NCBI GenBank assembly: GCA_965247455.1
Contig: CBDFHE010000015.1
Location: forward strand, 62,001-126,000
DNA length: 64,000 bases
Direction: 5' to 3'
Origin: JACZYA01 sp965247455
GTDB taxonomy: Bacteria; Acidobacteriota; Terriglobia; Acidiferrales; 2-02-FULL-67-57
Every line of letters begins with the position of its first letter. Within the stretch, counting starts at the first letter, position 1. The notes below the pieces were generated by a model that saw nothing but the letters and a program-made list of their open reading frames with translations, did not search any database and was not told the DNA's origin. The position numbers and the translations under genes were made by a program. Positions 37,650-45,886 of this stretch are shown here, one piece after another.

Positions 37650-38168
37650 ATGAACATACACACGTCTCGCATCACCACAAGTGAATCGGCTCCCGTCTAT
37701 TTTTCTGTCTCGAAACAAAAATTGATTGTACTGTCATTATGCAGTCTCGGTCTTTACGAGGTTTACTGGTTCTACAAGAATTGGGGTTTAGTTAGGCATA
37801 GAACAGGTCAAGAGATAAGTCCTTTCTGGCGAGCTATTTTTGCTCCCCTTTTTTGCTATTCCCTCTTTAAGTCTGTGAAACAATCAGCCGATTCTCATGG
37901 AAACCCCTCAGAAATAAGTCCTGGCTGGCTCGCTTTTGCCTATATAGCAATAACCATCACTTGGAGATTACCGGACCCTGTCTGGCTTGTTAGTCTGTTC
38001 ACATTCTTACCCTTACTGGCTGTGCAAGGAGTAATCAATAGTATCAATTTGAAAAATGCACCTACTGCTGACCTCAATGATCACTATACGGGGAAAAATA
38101 TAGTGGTCATAGTTTTTGGAGGATTACTTCTGATACTTGGTGTTCTAGGGACCGTTGTCCCCGAATGA
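37650..38168 (+). CDS. AT-rich multi-pass membrane protein, unknown
   Basis: The 172-residue protein begins MNIHTSRITT at ATG 37650 with a GGAGG site. Four or five hydrophobic segments are visible (about 24-41, 57-72, 93-107, 114-127, 150-170), with an aromatic YEVYWFYKNWGLVRHRTG loop after the first. That loop resembles small DUF4234-type membrane proteins, but I cannot name the family firmly. Base composition is clearly more AT-rich than the surrounding genes, with codons such as ATA, TTA and AAT that are rare elsewhere here. This suggests recent acquisition. Confidence 0.7.
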   Translation: MNIHTSRITTSESAPVYFSVSKQKLIVLSLCSLGLYEVYWFYKNWGLVRHRTGQEISPFWRAIFAPLFCYSLFKSVKQSADSHGNPSEISPGWLAFAYIAITITWRLPDPVWLVSLFTFLPLLAVQGVINSINLKNAPTADLNDHYTGKNIVVIVFGGLLLILGVLGTVVPE

Positions 38169-38431
38169 TGCGTTTTACCGCCTTGCGCAACAGCGTCGCC
38201 GCCCACTGCCGCGCCCTCGCTACGTTCCGCGAGTAAGAACCCTTCGCGTTGACTTGGCTGTTGGTGCGACTCGGGATGGATGGGAAATCTGCAAGTCCAT
38301 CCGCGCTCTCCTCCGCCCAGGACAGTCCCGGACCCTGGCCCTCAATTACCCTTCTGACCAGTTGCTTCCGCGTTCGTAGGTCTCTTATCCTATGTAGTTA
38401 CGAAGAACTGTGAAAAACAGGAGCCTGAACA
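38169..38431. other. Intergenic region, no recognised feature
   Basis: About 260 bp. Composition returns to high GC. No gene, clear repeat or hairpin terminator was recognised. Confidence 0.4.
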
Positions 38432-38773
38432 ATGCTGAGCGGTGCAGCAACTCCTCGTGAGCAACCGGCTCGAAGGGGGTTGCGCAGAAGCGAACGGCGC
38501 GGTTGGGTTATACGAATCCGAGTTTATGGCACTAGTCTCGGAGGCCGAACCTTCACCGAAGTTGGCGTTTCCGTCAGGGTCTCGCGCCACGGTGCCCAGG
38601 TTCGATTGAAGCACTTGCTGATGGTCGGGGACAGCCTCATCATCTTGAATCCTCGGAACAACAGGGAAGCGACATTCCGGGTGGTGGATCAAGTCACCGA
38701 TCCACCTGGAGTCCCTTATGCTGACTGGGGGATAGAGTGCCTGGAATCGAATGAAAATATTTGGGACCTATAG
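38432..38773 (+). CDS. PilZ-domain protein
   Basis: The 113-residue protein is essentially one PilZ domain. It shows RRSERRGWVIRIRVYGT, then GGRTFTEVGVSVRVSRHGAQ, VGDSLIILNPRNNREATFRVV and DWGIECLESNENIWDL. PilZ domains usually bind cyclic di-GMP through an N-terminal RxxxR and a (D/N)xSxxG motif. Here RRSERR could serve as the first; the second reads VSRHGA, so ligand binding is uncertain. The ATG has GGAG nine bases upstream. It is monocistronic. Confidence 0.72.
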   Translation: MLSGAATPREQPARRGLRRSERRGWVIRIRVYGTSLGGRTFTEVGVSVRVSRHGAQVRLKHLLMVGDSLIILNPRNNREATFRVVDQVTDPPGVPYADWGIECLESNENIWDL

Positions 38774-38968
38774 AACGCCTACAGACTGCCGGTTTTGGCG
38801 TCAGAGGAACTCTGCTTGCTCCCGCTGTTCCGCCGCCCGCCTGCGGCAGGCAGGCATGAACTTCCCCCGGACTAGTTGATTGGTTAATCGGTTGACTGGT
38901 TGATTGGGAAGACAAGGTGCACTCCGGGGAGGAAGTATATTCCCCGGCGCGAGTGCTTCGGTTGCGGG
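38774..38968. repeat. Intergenic dispersed repeats
   Basis: A gcccgcctgcggcaggcagg palindrome lies at 38835-38855. At 38875-38907 a run of imperfect direct repeats of ttgattggt/ttgactggt is present, a word type also seen as a dispersed repeat in other environmental genomes. No gene is seen between the convergent neighbours. Confidence 0.55.
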
Positions 38969-40369
38969 TTATTTTTTCTCCAGGGATTCCTTCTGCTTGC
39001 GGTAGGCGGCGATGCGTCTGCGCTCGGCGTCGAAGCCCGCCCGGCCCAGCAGAGCATAGGTCAGGTCCTTGCTCAGTTGCACGCCGGGCTGGTCGAAAGC
39101 GTTGATGTCGTAGAGCTCGCCCGCGTAGGCCGCCTGGAACATGCACAGCATCATCATCTGCCCGACGTAGTACTCGTCCGCGCGCGGAAACCGAAAGGTG
39201 CAGTTGGGCCGCCCGGCTTCGGTCAGCGCCAGCTCGGTGGCGGACTTCTCGGCGCGGAACAACTCGTTCAGGGTTTTACCGCCTAGGTAGCCGGTGGAGT
39301 CGTACTTCGAGAACAGCTTGGGGATGCGCACGGTGTGGGCGCTGGTTTCTTCTTCCCAGAAGGTGACGGCTTTGTCGCGCGGGCCCTCCATGTAGAGCTG
39401 CGACTGCGAGTGCTGGTCGGTCACGCCCAGCGCCGCCACCGGCGTCTGCCCGGACAATACCTCGCGCTTGCTGCGGTCCACGCGCTTGCCCAGGCTCTCG
39501 GCCCACAGTTGCCGGTACCAGAACGCCAGCGCCCAGAGCGTGTTCGAGTAGGAGTAAATCACTTGGATGGTTTTGCCGTAGCGGGTGTCGAGGATGTACT
39601 GGTGCAAGGCGGACGCCAGAGCTGGATTGGATTCAAGCTCGGGCAAGCGGCAGGCTTCGGCGATGTCGCCCGCGCCCTGCACCAGCCGCCGGATGTTGAC
39701 TCCCACCAGCGCCGCCGGCAGGAGTCCCACCGGCGTCAACACGGAAAAACGCCCGCCCACATTGGGCGGAATGGTGAACAACTCGAACTTCTCGCGGCGC
39801 GCGATGGCGAGCAGGTCGCCCTTGTTGGGATCGGTGACCGCGGCCACCTGCCGGGCGGCCCGCTTGCTGCCCAGCTTCTTCCGCAGCCAGTGGTAGGCAA
39901 TCAGGAACTGCGCCATAGTTTCGGCAGTGGAGCCGGACTTGGTCACCACCACCACCAGCGTCTTGCGCGGGTCGAGCCGCTCCAGCGCTCGGTCGAGCAG
40001 CAGCGGGTCCACGTTATCCACCACTAGCAACTCCGCCGGGATGTTTTTCCGGCGAAAGGGATGTGGCCCGTTGGCGGCCACGTCCAGCGCATAAGGGCCC
40101 AGGGCCGAGCCGCCGATGCCGAGCAGCAGGACCGATTTGTACCGGCCGCGCAAGGAGCGCACGTACTGCTCCACCTGCTCGACGGGCTCGGTCTGGAAGG
40201 GCAGGCGCGGGAAGCCGACTTCGCCCCGCTCCACTCGGTCGAGAAATTTCCCCACCGCCACGCGCGCTTGCTCGCGCCGGGCCTCCAGTTCAGCGCGGGT
40301 GAGGCCGTGCCCCGGCCCCAGGATGTCGGCCCGCAGGTTGGTCCAATCGTACCGGATCATTTGTGGCAT
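38969..40369 (-). CDS. pgi: Glucose-6-phosphate isomerase
   Basis: The 466-residue enzyme interconverts glucose-6-phosphate and fructose-6-phosphate. SIS-type sugar-phosphate motifs are visible: LLGIGGSALGPYAL, VVVVTKSGSTAETM and GGRFSVLTPVGLLPA, followed by DQHSQSQLYMEGPRDK with the conserved Gln-His-Ser region. Length fits the shorter bacterial class. The start ATG at 40369 is followed by the usual N-terminal helix region. The gene is monocistronic. Confidence 0.93.
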   Translation of the reverse strand: MPQMIRYDWTNLRADILGPGHGLTRAELEARREQARVAVGKFLDRVERGEVGFPRLPFQTEPVEQVEQYVRSLRGRYKSVLLLGIGGSALGPYALDVAANGPHPFRRKNIPAELLVVDNVDPLLLDRALERLDPRKTLVVVVTKSGSTAETMAQFLIAYHWLRKKLGSKRAARQVAAVTDPNKGDLLAIARREKFELFTIPPNVGGRFSVLTPVGLLPAALVGVNIRRLVQGAGDIAEACRLPELESNPALASALHQYILDTRYGKTIQVIYSYSNTLWALAFWYRQLWAESLGKRVDRSKREVLSGQTPVAALGVTDQHSQSQLYMEGPRDKAVTFWEEETSAHTVRIPKLFSKYDSTGYLGGKTLNELFRAEKSATELALTEAGRPNCTFRFPRADEYYVGQMMMLCMFQAAYAGELYDINAFDQPGVQLSKDLTYALLGRAGFDAERRRIAAYRKQKESLEKK

Positions 40370-40466
40370 TGCGGAACCCCCCGCTGGTTTCGTCTCCGCT
40401 CCGGGTGTCTCCCTGAGCGTTTAGAAGTGCTTTTGCCTGCTGGTCAGCCGCCGGGCTGCTACGTCT

Positions 40467-41342
40467 TTATAACTGGCTTCGATCAGTGATGAAAGTGCCG
40501 GAGATGCGGTCGTGCCAGGTCAACTGCTGCTCGTCCACCGCCGCCCAGAGGAAGCCCAGCAGAACCGAGCCGGTGGAAACCACGTACCCGAATGCGCGCC
40601 ACACCCGGTGGCGTGCGCCAGGAGGGTTGCCCTCCAAGGTGACCACGCGCAGCCGGCGGACCTGCATCCCCGGAGTGCGCCCGTCCAACAAAGTGAACAT
40701 GCCGAAGTACACTACGGCCAAGATGAAGCCGGCAGAAAGAAAAATCAGGATGTCGCGCCGGCCCCAGCCCGCTTGTCCAGTAAGCGCGGCGAACAGACCC
40801 AAGAAGAATCCGCTGGCCAGCAGAATCACAGCTGTGTCCAGCAGGCCGGCCCTCAAACGCTCCCCCAGCGGAGCAGCTGCGCGCGCGGCCAGTTGCTCGG
40901 TTTCTTGCTCGGCGGCGGTGAAGTCAAACGACGATTGCAGCAGCGGCATCCCGATGTATTCGATCTGAGTCGGCGTCGCCCAGCGCGCTTCGTCCGGAAT
41001 CGTGGCGATGGCGTTGCCGTTGAGCGAGGGAGAGCGACGCCGCCGGCGGGACCAGCCCCGCCGATGGCGGGACAATCCACGCGTCACTCGTTCACCCCAT
41101 AGCCGGGGCTGCGCTGGCTGTTGGCCCCACAGGGCGGGCGAAATTCCCCCCACGTCCTCTCCGACTATTCCCACGCGTTCGTTCTCAGCCGCTAAAACCT
41201 CGCCACCGCTCACTGGCGGGGCGTCTTCAGGCAGGCTCACGTTCGCCGGGCTTCCCGAAAAAAACTTTGAGAGCTGCCAGTCGCACTCCGGGCAGCGATT
41301 GCGTTCCGCCGGTGTCCCCACGCCGCAGCGCGGACAGTTCAT
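40467..41342 (-). CDS. RDD-family membrane protein with N-terminal zinc ribbon
   Basis: The 291-residue protein starts with a four-cysteine zinc ribbon (CPRCGVGTPAERNRCPEC, residues 3-20). A long disordered linker follows, with an arginine-rich stretch at about 85-105. The C-terminal half has an RDD domain: LGERLRAGLLDTAVILLASG, DGRTPGMQVRRLRVV and VDEQQLTWHDRISGTFIT, with three hydrophobic segments. RDD proteins are poorly understood; some act as Na+/H+ antiporters or secretion-linked membrane proteins. The zinc-ribbon/RDD architecture is common in Acidobacteriota-like genomes. Confidence 0.8.
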   Translation of the reverse strand: MNCPRCGVGTPAERNRCPECDWQLSKFFSGSPANVSLPEDAPPVSGGEVLAAENERVGIVGEDVGGISPALWGQQPAQPRLWGERVTRGLSRHRRGWSRRRRRSPSLNGNAIATIPDEARWATPTQIEYIGMPLLQSSFDFTAAEQETEQLAARAAAPLGERLRAGLLDTAVILLASGFFLGLFAALTGQAGWGRRDILIFLSAGFILAVVYFGMFTLLDGRTPGMQVRRLRVVTLEGNPPGARHRVWRAFGYVVSTGSVLLGFLWAAVDEQQLTWHDRISGTFITDRSQL

Positions 41343-41539
41343 CGCCAGTCTTTCCCCTTTGCGCTGCGGAACTGCTCGCCGGAGGAAGGCGAACAGGCGG
41401 AACGGATGGTAGCAAAGCCCTCCCGCAGGGTCAACTTAATCCCGCCAGTACCGTCTGGCCACGCAGCCGAACAGTTTGTGCCGAATCGCGTTGCTGGCTG
41501 CGCTATAATCGGCGCAGAGCAGTTCGGAAGGACGAGGCG

Positions 41540-42514
41540 ATGGCGTTTCCCCAGAACCGACCGCGGCGGCTGCGCCGCACGGAAGTGCTGCGGCGCTTCG
41601 TGCGCGAGACCCGCCTGAGTGTGGACGGGCTGGTCTATCCGCTCTTCGTCCAGCCGGGCGAAGGCGTGCGCAAGGAGATTCCCTCCATGCCGGGCGTCTT
41701 CAACCTCTCGGTGGACGAGTTGGTGAAGGAATGCCGCGAAGTGCGCCAGCTCGGCCTCCCGGCGGTACTCCTCTTCGGCATTCCTGAATCGAAGGACGAG
41801 CTCGGCACAGGCGCCTACGCTGAGGACGGCATCGTGCAGCGCGCTGTGCGCGCCGTCAAGAGCGAAGTGCCCGAGCTGATGGTGATCACCGACGTCTGCC
41901 TGTGCGAGTACACCAGCCACGGCCACTGCGGCAAAATCGAAAACAGCGAAGTTGCCAACGACCCCTCGGTGGAACTGCTGACCAAAACTGCGCTCAGCCA
42001 CGCGCGCGCGGGCGCCGACGTGGTCGCGCCCTCGGACATGATGGACGGGCGCGTCGGGGCCATCCGCCAGGCGCTCGACGTCAACGGTTTCCCGCACGTT
42101 CCCATCCTCAGCTACGCTGCCAAGTACGCCTCCTGTTTCTACGGGCCGTTCCGCGACGCTGCACACTCGACGCCGCAGTTCGGCGACCGACGCGGCTACC
42201 AGATGGACCCCGCCAACGCCCGCGAAGCCCTGCGCGAGGTGGCGCTCGACATCGAGGAAGGCGCCGACGTGATTATGGTCAAGCCGGCGCTGCCCTACCT
42301 CGACGTCATCCGGCAGGTGCGCGACACCTTCAACGTCCCCGTGGCCGCCTACCAGGTGAGCGGCGAGTATTCGATGATCCACGCCGCCGCGCGCAACGGC
42401 TGGCTCGACTTGGAGCGGGCCATGCTCGAAAGCGCCACCTCCATTCAGCGCGCCGGCGCTTCCATGATTTTTACCTATTTTGCCAAGGACCTGGCCCGCA
42501 AGCTGGCGTGCTGA
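41540..42514 (+). CDS. hemB: Delta-aminolevulinic acid dehydratase (porphobilinogen synthase)
   Basis: The 324-residue enzyme condenses two aminolevulinate molecules to porphobilinogen in tetrapyrrole synthesis. The two active-site lysines are K195 in SYAAKYASCFYGPF and K248 in IMVKPALPYLD. The CLCEYTSHGHCG loop offers the metal-binding cysteines of the zinc type. FRDAAHSTPQFGDR and YQVSGEYSM are further signatures. The ATG at 41540 is preferred over a frame open from 41267; a GGACGAGG site precedes it. Confidence 0.96.
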   Translation: MAFPQNRPRRLRRTEVLRRFVRETRLSVDGLVYPLFVQPGEGVRKEIPSMPGVFNLSVDELVKECREVRQLGLPAVLLFGIPESKDELGTGAYAEDGIVQRAVRAVKSEVPELMVITDVCLCEYTSHGHCGKIENSEVANDPSVELLTKTALSHARAGADVVAPSDMMDGRVGAIRQALDVNGFPHVPILSYAAKYASCFYGPFRDAAHSTPQFGDRRGYQMDPANAREALREVALDIEEGADVIMVKPALPYLDVIRQVRDTFNVPVAAYQVSGEYSMIHAAARNGWLDLERAMLESATSIQRAGASMIFTYFAKDLARKLAC

Positions 42515-42672
42515 TCTCTGCGCCCCGGCTTCAGCGGTCTCTGTGCACTCTGCGCCTCTGCGGTGGGAGAGTTATTTCGCCGCCGAGACACGGAGGCACA
42601 GAGGGCGAGTTTCGAATTTCGGTTTTCTAATTTCGTGTAGCCGAAACCGAGACGTAGAATACGGCGAGTGTT
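42515..42672. repeat. Intergenic dispersed repeat of the gcagag...gcgcagag type
   Basis: Between hemB and the LOG gene are inverted words: ctgtgcactctgcgcctctg near 42540 and acacggaggcacagagggcg near 42586. The same word occurs inside mutS2 at 45608-45636. No gene is seen. Confidence 0.55.
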
Positions 42673-43200
42673 ATGGGAAAGGCGACAACTTTTATTATTA
42701 CAGTGTTCGGCAGCTCGCGGCCTCAGCCGGGCTCTCAAGCCTACGAGACCGCGCAGGCGTTGGGCGCGGCACTGGCGAAATCCGGCTTCGCCGTCGCCAA
42801 CGGCGGTTACGGCGGAACCATGGAAGCCACTGCCCGTGGCGCGCGCGCAGCCAGCGGGAAAACGATTGGCGTAACGGCGGATTCTCTCGGCACTACCGCC
42901 AATCAGTGGATTCAGGAGCAAGTGCGAGTCAAGGACTGGCAGGCGCGGCTGTTCAAGTTAATCGAACTGGGCGCGGGCTACGTGGTGCTGCCGGGCGGCA
43001 CCGGCACACTGGTCGAGCTATCGGTGGTGTGGGAGTGGATCAACAAGCGTTTCATCGAGCCGAGGCCGCTCGTCCTCCTGGGGGACTACTGGCTGCCGGT
43101 TGTCAATGCCATTCCCAAAGCAGAGCTACACTCCAATCCCATCCTCCCCGCTGCTACCCCCGAGGAAGCAGCCTCTTTCTTGACGCAGCGCTTGCTTTAG
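42673..43200 (+). CDS. LOG-family (lysine-decarboxylase-like) nucleotide hydrolase
   Basis: The 175-residue protein has a Rossmann-like fold with the family motif PGGTGTLVELSVVWEW (PGGxGTxxE) and an N-terminal VFGSSRPQPGSQAY. LOG proteins cleave nucleoside 5'-monophosphates to base and ribose-5-phosphate; the bacterial role is often unclear, and plant relatives activate cytokinins. The conserved catalytic Arg/Glu region is present. It stands alone 158 bp after hemB; no functional link is suggested. Confidence 0.82.
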   Translation: MGKATTFIITVFGSSRPQPGSQAYETAQALGAALAKSGFAVANGGYGGTMEATARGARAASGKTIGVTADSLGTTANQWIQEQVRVKDWQARLFKLIELGAGYVVLPGGTGTLVELSVVWEWINKRFIEPRPLVLLGDYWLPVVNAIPKAELHSNPILPAATPEEAASFLTQRLL

Positions 43201-43396
43201 AGCGGCAGGGGGCCCTTCGACAAGCCTGCCTGAGGCAGGCAAGCTCAGGGTAAGCAAGCCCCTTCAGGGAGAACCCTCAGGGTGAACCCTGCCCTACCCG
43301 CTGGGTGTGTGTGGGTAGAGTACACGCGATTGACACGCGCGGGGGGCGCGCCTAGGATGAGTTGCGCGGCCTGCAATAGGCCGCGCAACCTCCTCC
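43201..43396. repeat. Intergenic dispersed repeats before mutS2
   Basis: At 43214-43250 lies a palindrome with arms ccttcgacaagc and gctcagggtaagc around gcctgcctgaggcaggc. Further ccttcaggg/ccctcaggg words follow to 43290. No gene is seen. Confidence 0.55.
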
Positions 43397-45886
43397 ATGC
43401 TTCGCAGCGCACTTGAACGGCTGGAATTCCCCGCCCTGAAGGAAATCCTGCGGCAGCGGTTGACCTGTGCTCCCGGCGGTGCGGCGCTGGAGCGGCTGGA
43501 GCCCTCCGCCGACCGCGAGTGGATCGAAACAGAGTTGGCGCGGGTGGCGGAGGCCCGTGCGTTTCTGGAAGAAGACGAGGAGCTGGGCTTCGGCGGGTTG
43601 GTGGACCCTGCCTCCTGGTTGGCGAAGCTCCCGGTCGGCGACGTCATCCTGCCACCGGAGGCGCTGCTCGACGCCACCACTTTGCTGGAGACTTCCACCG
43701 CCACCCGGGCGCAGTTGGGCGCGCCGCGCTTCCGGTCGCTGCTGCCGCGCCTGCGCGAGCTGGCCGCCGCGCTCACCGACTTCACCGCGCAGACCAAAGA
43801 CATCCGGCGGCGCATCCTGCCCGGCGGCGAAATTGACGACCACGCCTCGCCCGCGCTGGCGGAGATTCGCACGGCGATCAGCAAGACGGAAGAGAAGCTC
43901 CACCGGGCGTTGCGGCGACTGCTGCGGCAGGCCGCGGCGCAGGCGGCTTTGCAGGACGAGTTCGTCACCCTACGCGGCGGGCGGCTGGTGCTGCCGATTC
44001 GCTCCGACGCGCGTTCGCGTCCCGAGGGCGTGGTGCACGCGCAGAGCGGCACCGGGCACACGCTCTTCCTGGAGCCGCTCGCAACCATTGCGCTCAACAA
44101 TGAGCTGGTCCGCCTGCGGGAGAACGAAGCCGCCGAGATCCGCAAGATTCTTCGCGGCCTGACCGAGCGGTTGGCGGCGCGCCTGCCGCAGTTGGAGCGG
44201 GCAGTGGGAGTGATCGGCCAGCTTGATTTGACGTTTGCCCGGGCGCGCTACGCGCGCGAGTTCCACTGCACCATTCCGCGCTTCGACGCCGACCATACAG
44301 TTACCTTGACCGCCGTGCGGCACCCGCTGCTGGTGGCGGCAGCGCTGGAAGCTGCGCGCGCAGCCAAAAAGGAAAAGCCCGGCCAGGAACCAGCCGACGG
44401 TGCGAAGGATGTGGTGCCGATTTCGCTCGCGCTCAGCCGGGAAAAACGCGTGCTGGTCATCAGCGGGCCCAACGCCGGCGGCAAAACGGTTGCGCTCAAG
44501 ACGCTGGGCTTGGCGGCGCTGGCGGCGCAGGCAGGCGTGCCGGTGCCGGCGGAAGAAGTGGTGCTGCCGGTCTTCGAGCAGGTGCTGGCCGACATCGGCG
44601 ACCTGCAATCGATCGTGGAGAACCTATCCACGTTTTCCGCTCACATCGTCAACCTCCGTCGGATGGCCGAGGAAGCCGGCGAGCACTCGCTGGTGCTGCT
44701 GGACGAGTTGGGCGCGGCCACCAGTCCCGAAGAAGGCGCGGCGCTGGGCATCGCGCTGCTGGAACACTTCCGCCGGCGCGGGGCGCTGACCGTGGCCACC
44801 ACCCACCACGAGCGACTGAAGGCCTACGCCGCCGGCACGCCCGGCGCGCTGAATGCGGCGGTGGAGTTCGACGAGGTCAACCTGCGGCCCACCTACCGGC
44901 TGCTGCTGGACGTGCCCGGCGTTTCGAGCGGGATTGAGATGTCGGCGCGGCTGGGCTTGCCGGAGGAAATTGTGGTGGAAGCGCGACGCAAGCTCACCGC
45001 CGAAGCGGTCGGGAATGCGGAGATGATTCGGTCGCTCCACCGCGTGCAGCAGGAACTGGAAAAGTTGCAGGGCGAAGTGCGAGGGGAATTGGAGCGGGTG
45101 CAGGGTGAGCGCGAGCGGCTGGAGCAGGAGTGGCTGAAGCTGCAAAAGAAGAAGCTAGACGAGCTCGACCGGCAGGTGCAGGGAATCGTGACGGCGGCGC
45201 GCAAGGAGTTGCGCGCCGCGGTGGATGTGGCGCGTGACCCTTCCACCGGACTCAAGCTGGGCGCCAAGCAGCGCGAGCGGCTGGAGCGCACCGGCATGCG
45301 GCAGTTGGGCAAAGTGGAAGCCAAGGTGACGCACGAGGTGGATACCACCATCGTCGAAAAGTTGGGCGAAGCGGCGCGGCCCCGCCCGGCCCGGTGGCGC
45401 GTGAAGCCGGAGGAGTTGGTCGTAGGTGCGCGGGTCAAGCTGCGCGGGATTGCGCGCAGGGGCGTGGTGCTCTCGAAAACGGGCGCGGATACCGCGGAGG
45501 TACAAGTGGGCAGCCTGCGCATGCGGGTGCGCGCCGACGATGTGGAGGCGGTCGAGACGGAGAAGGGAAAGCGCGCGGGAAAGGTGACGGTGCAGAAAGC
45601 TTCCACCGCAGAGACGCAGAGTGCGCAGAGGATGGGCGTGCCGGAGTTGCACGTGCGCGGTTTGCGGGTGGAAGAGGCTCGGGATAAGGTAGACAAGTTC
45701 CTGGACGATGCCGTGCTCGGTGGGCAGAGTGAAGTCTGCATCGTGCACGGCATCGGCAGCGGCGCGTTGAAGAAAGCGCTGGGGGAATTCCTGGCCGAGC
45801 ATCCCCACGTCGCCGGCATCAAAGAAGCCGAGCGCGAACACGGCGGCGCGGGCGTCACCGTGGTAAGGTTGCAATCGGGTGAGTAG
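43397..45886 (+). CDS. mutS2: MutS2 ATPase/Smr endonuclease
   Basis: The 829-residue protein has the MutS-like clamp/lever region, an ABC-type ATPase with Walker A GPNAGGKT at about 356-363 and LLDELGAATSPEEGAALG, a long coiled coil (about 550-615) and a C-terminal Smr nuclease domain (about 750-829, ELHVRGLRVEEARDKV and HGIGSGALKKAL). MutS2 acts on recombination intermediates and, in some bacteria, on collided ribosomes. Just before the Smr domain, codons at 45600-45640 (STAETQSAQRMG) consist of a dispersed repeat word also found at 42540-42605. The next gene, dnaG, overlaps the stop by 1 bp. Confidence 0.94.
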   Translation: MLRSALERLEFPALKEILRQRLTCAPGGAALERLEPSADREWIETELARVAEARAFLEEDEELGFGGLVDPASWLAKLPVGDVILPPEALLDATTLLETSTATRAQLGAPRFRSLLPRLRELAAALTDFTAQTKDIRRRILPGGEIDDHASPALAEIRTAISKTEEKLHRALRRLLRQAAAQAALQDEFVTLRGGRLVLPIRSDARSRPEGVVHAQSGTGHTLFLEPLATIALNNELVRLRENEAAEIRKILRGLTERLAARLPQLERAVGVIGQLDLTFARARYAREFHCTIPRFDADHTVTLTAVRHPLLVAAALEAARAAKKEKPGQEPADGAKDVVPISLALSREKRVLVISGPNAGGKTVALKTLGLAALAAQAGVPVPAEEVVLPVFEQVLADIGDLQSIVENLSTFSAHIVNLRRMAEEAGEHSLVLLDELGAATSPEEGAALGIALLEHFRRRGALTVATTHHERLKAYAAGTPGALNAAVEFDEVNLRPTYRLLLDVPGVSSGIEMSARLGLPEEIVVEARRKLTAEAVGNAEMIRSLHRVQQELEKLQGEVRGELERVQGERERLEQEWLKLQKKKLDELDRQVQGIVTAARKELRAAVDVARDPSTGLKLGAKQRERLERTGMRQLGKVEAKVTHEVDTTIVEKLGEAARPRPARWRVKPEELVVGARVKLRGIARRGVVLSKTGADTAEVQVGSLRMRVRADDVEAVETEKGKRAGKVTVQKASTAETQSAQRMGVPELHVRGLRVEEARDKVDKFLDDAVLGGQSEVCIVHGIGSGALKKALGEFLAEHPHVAGIKEAEREHGGAGVTVVRLQSGE

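Noticed and set aside
38875..38907. A CRISPR-like array of ttgattggt repeats
   Set aside because: The units are short, imperfect and contiguous without spacers; they are simple dispersed repeats. No CRISPR array or cas gene was seen in the window.
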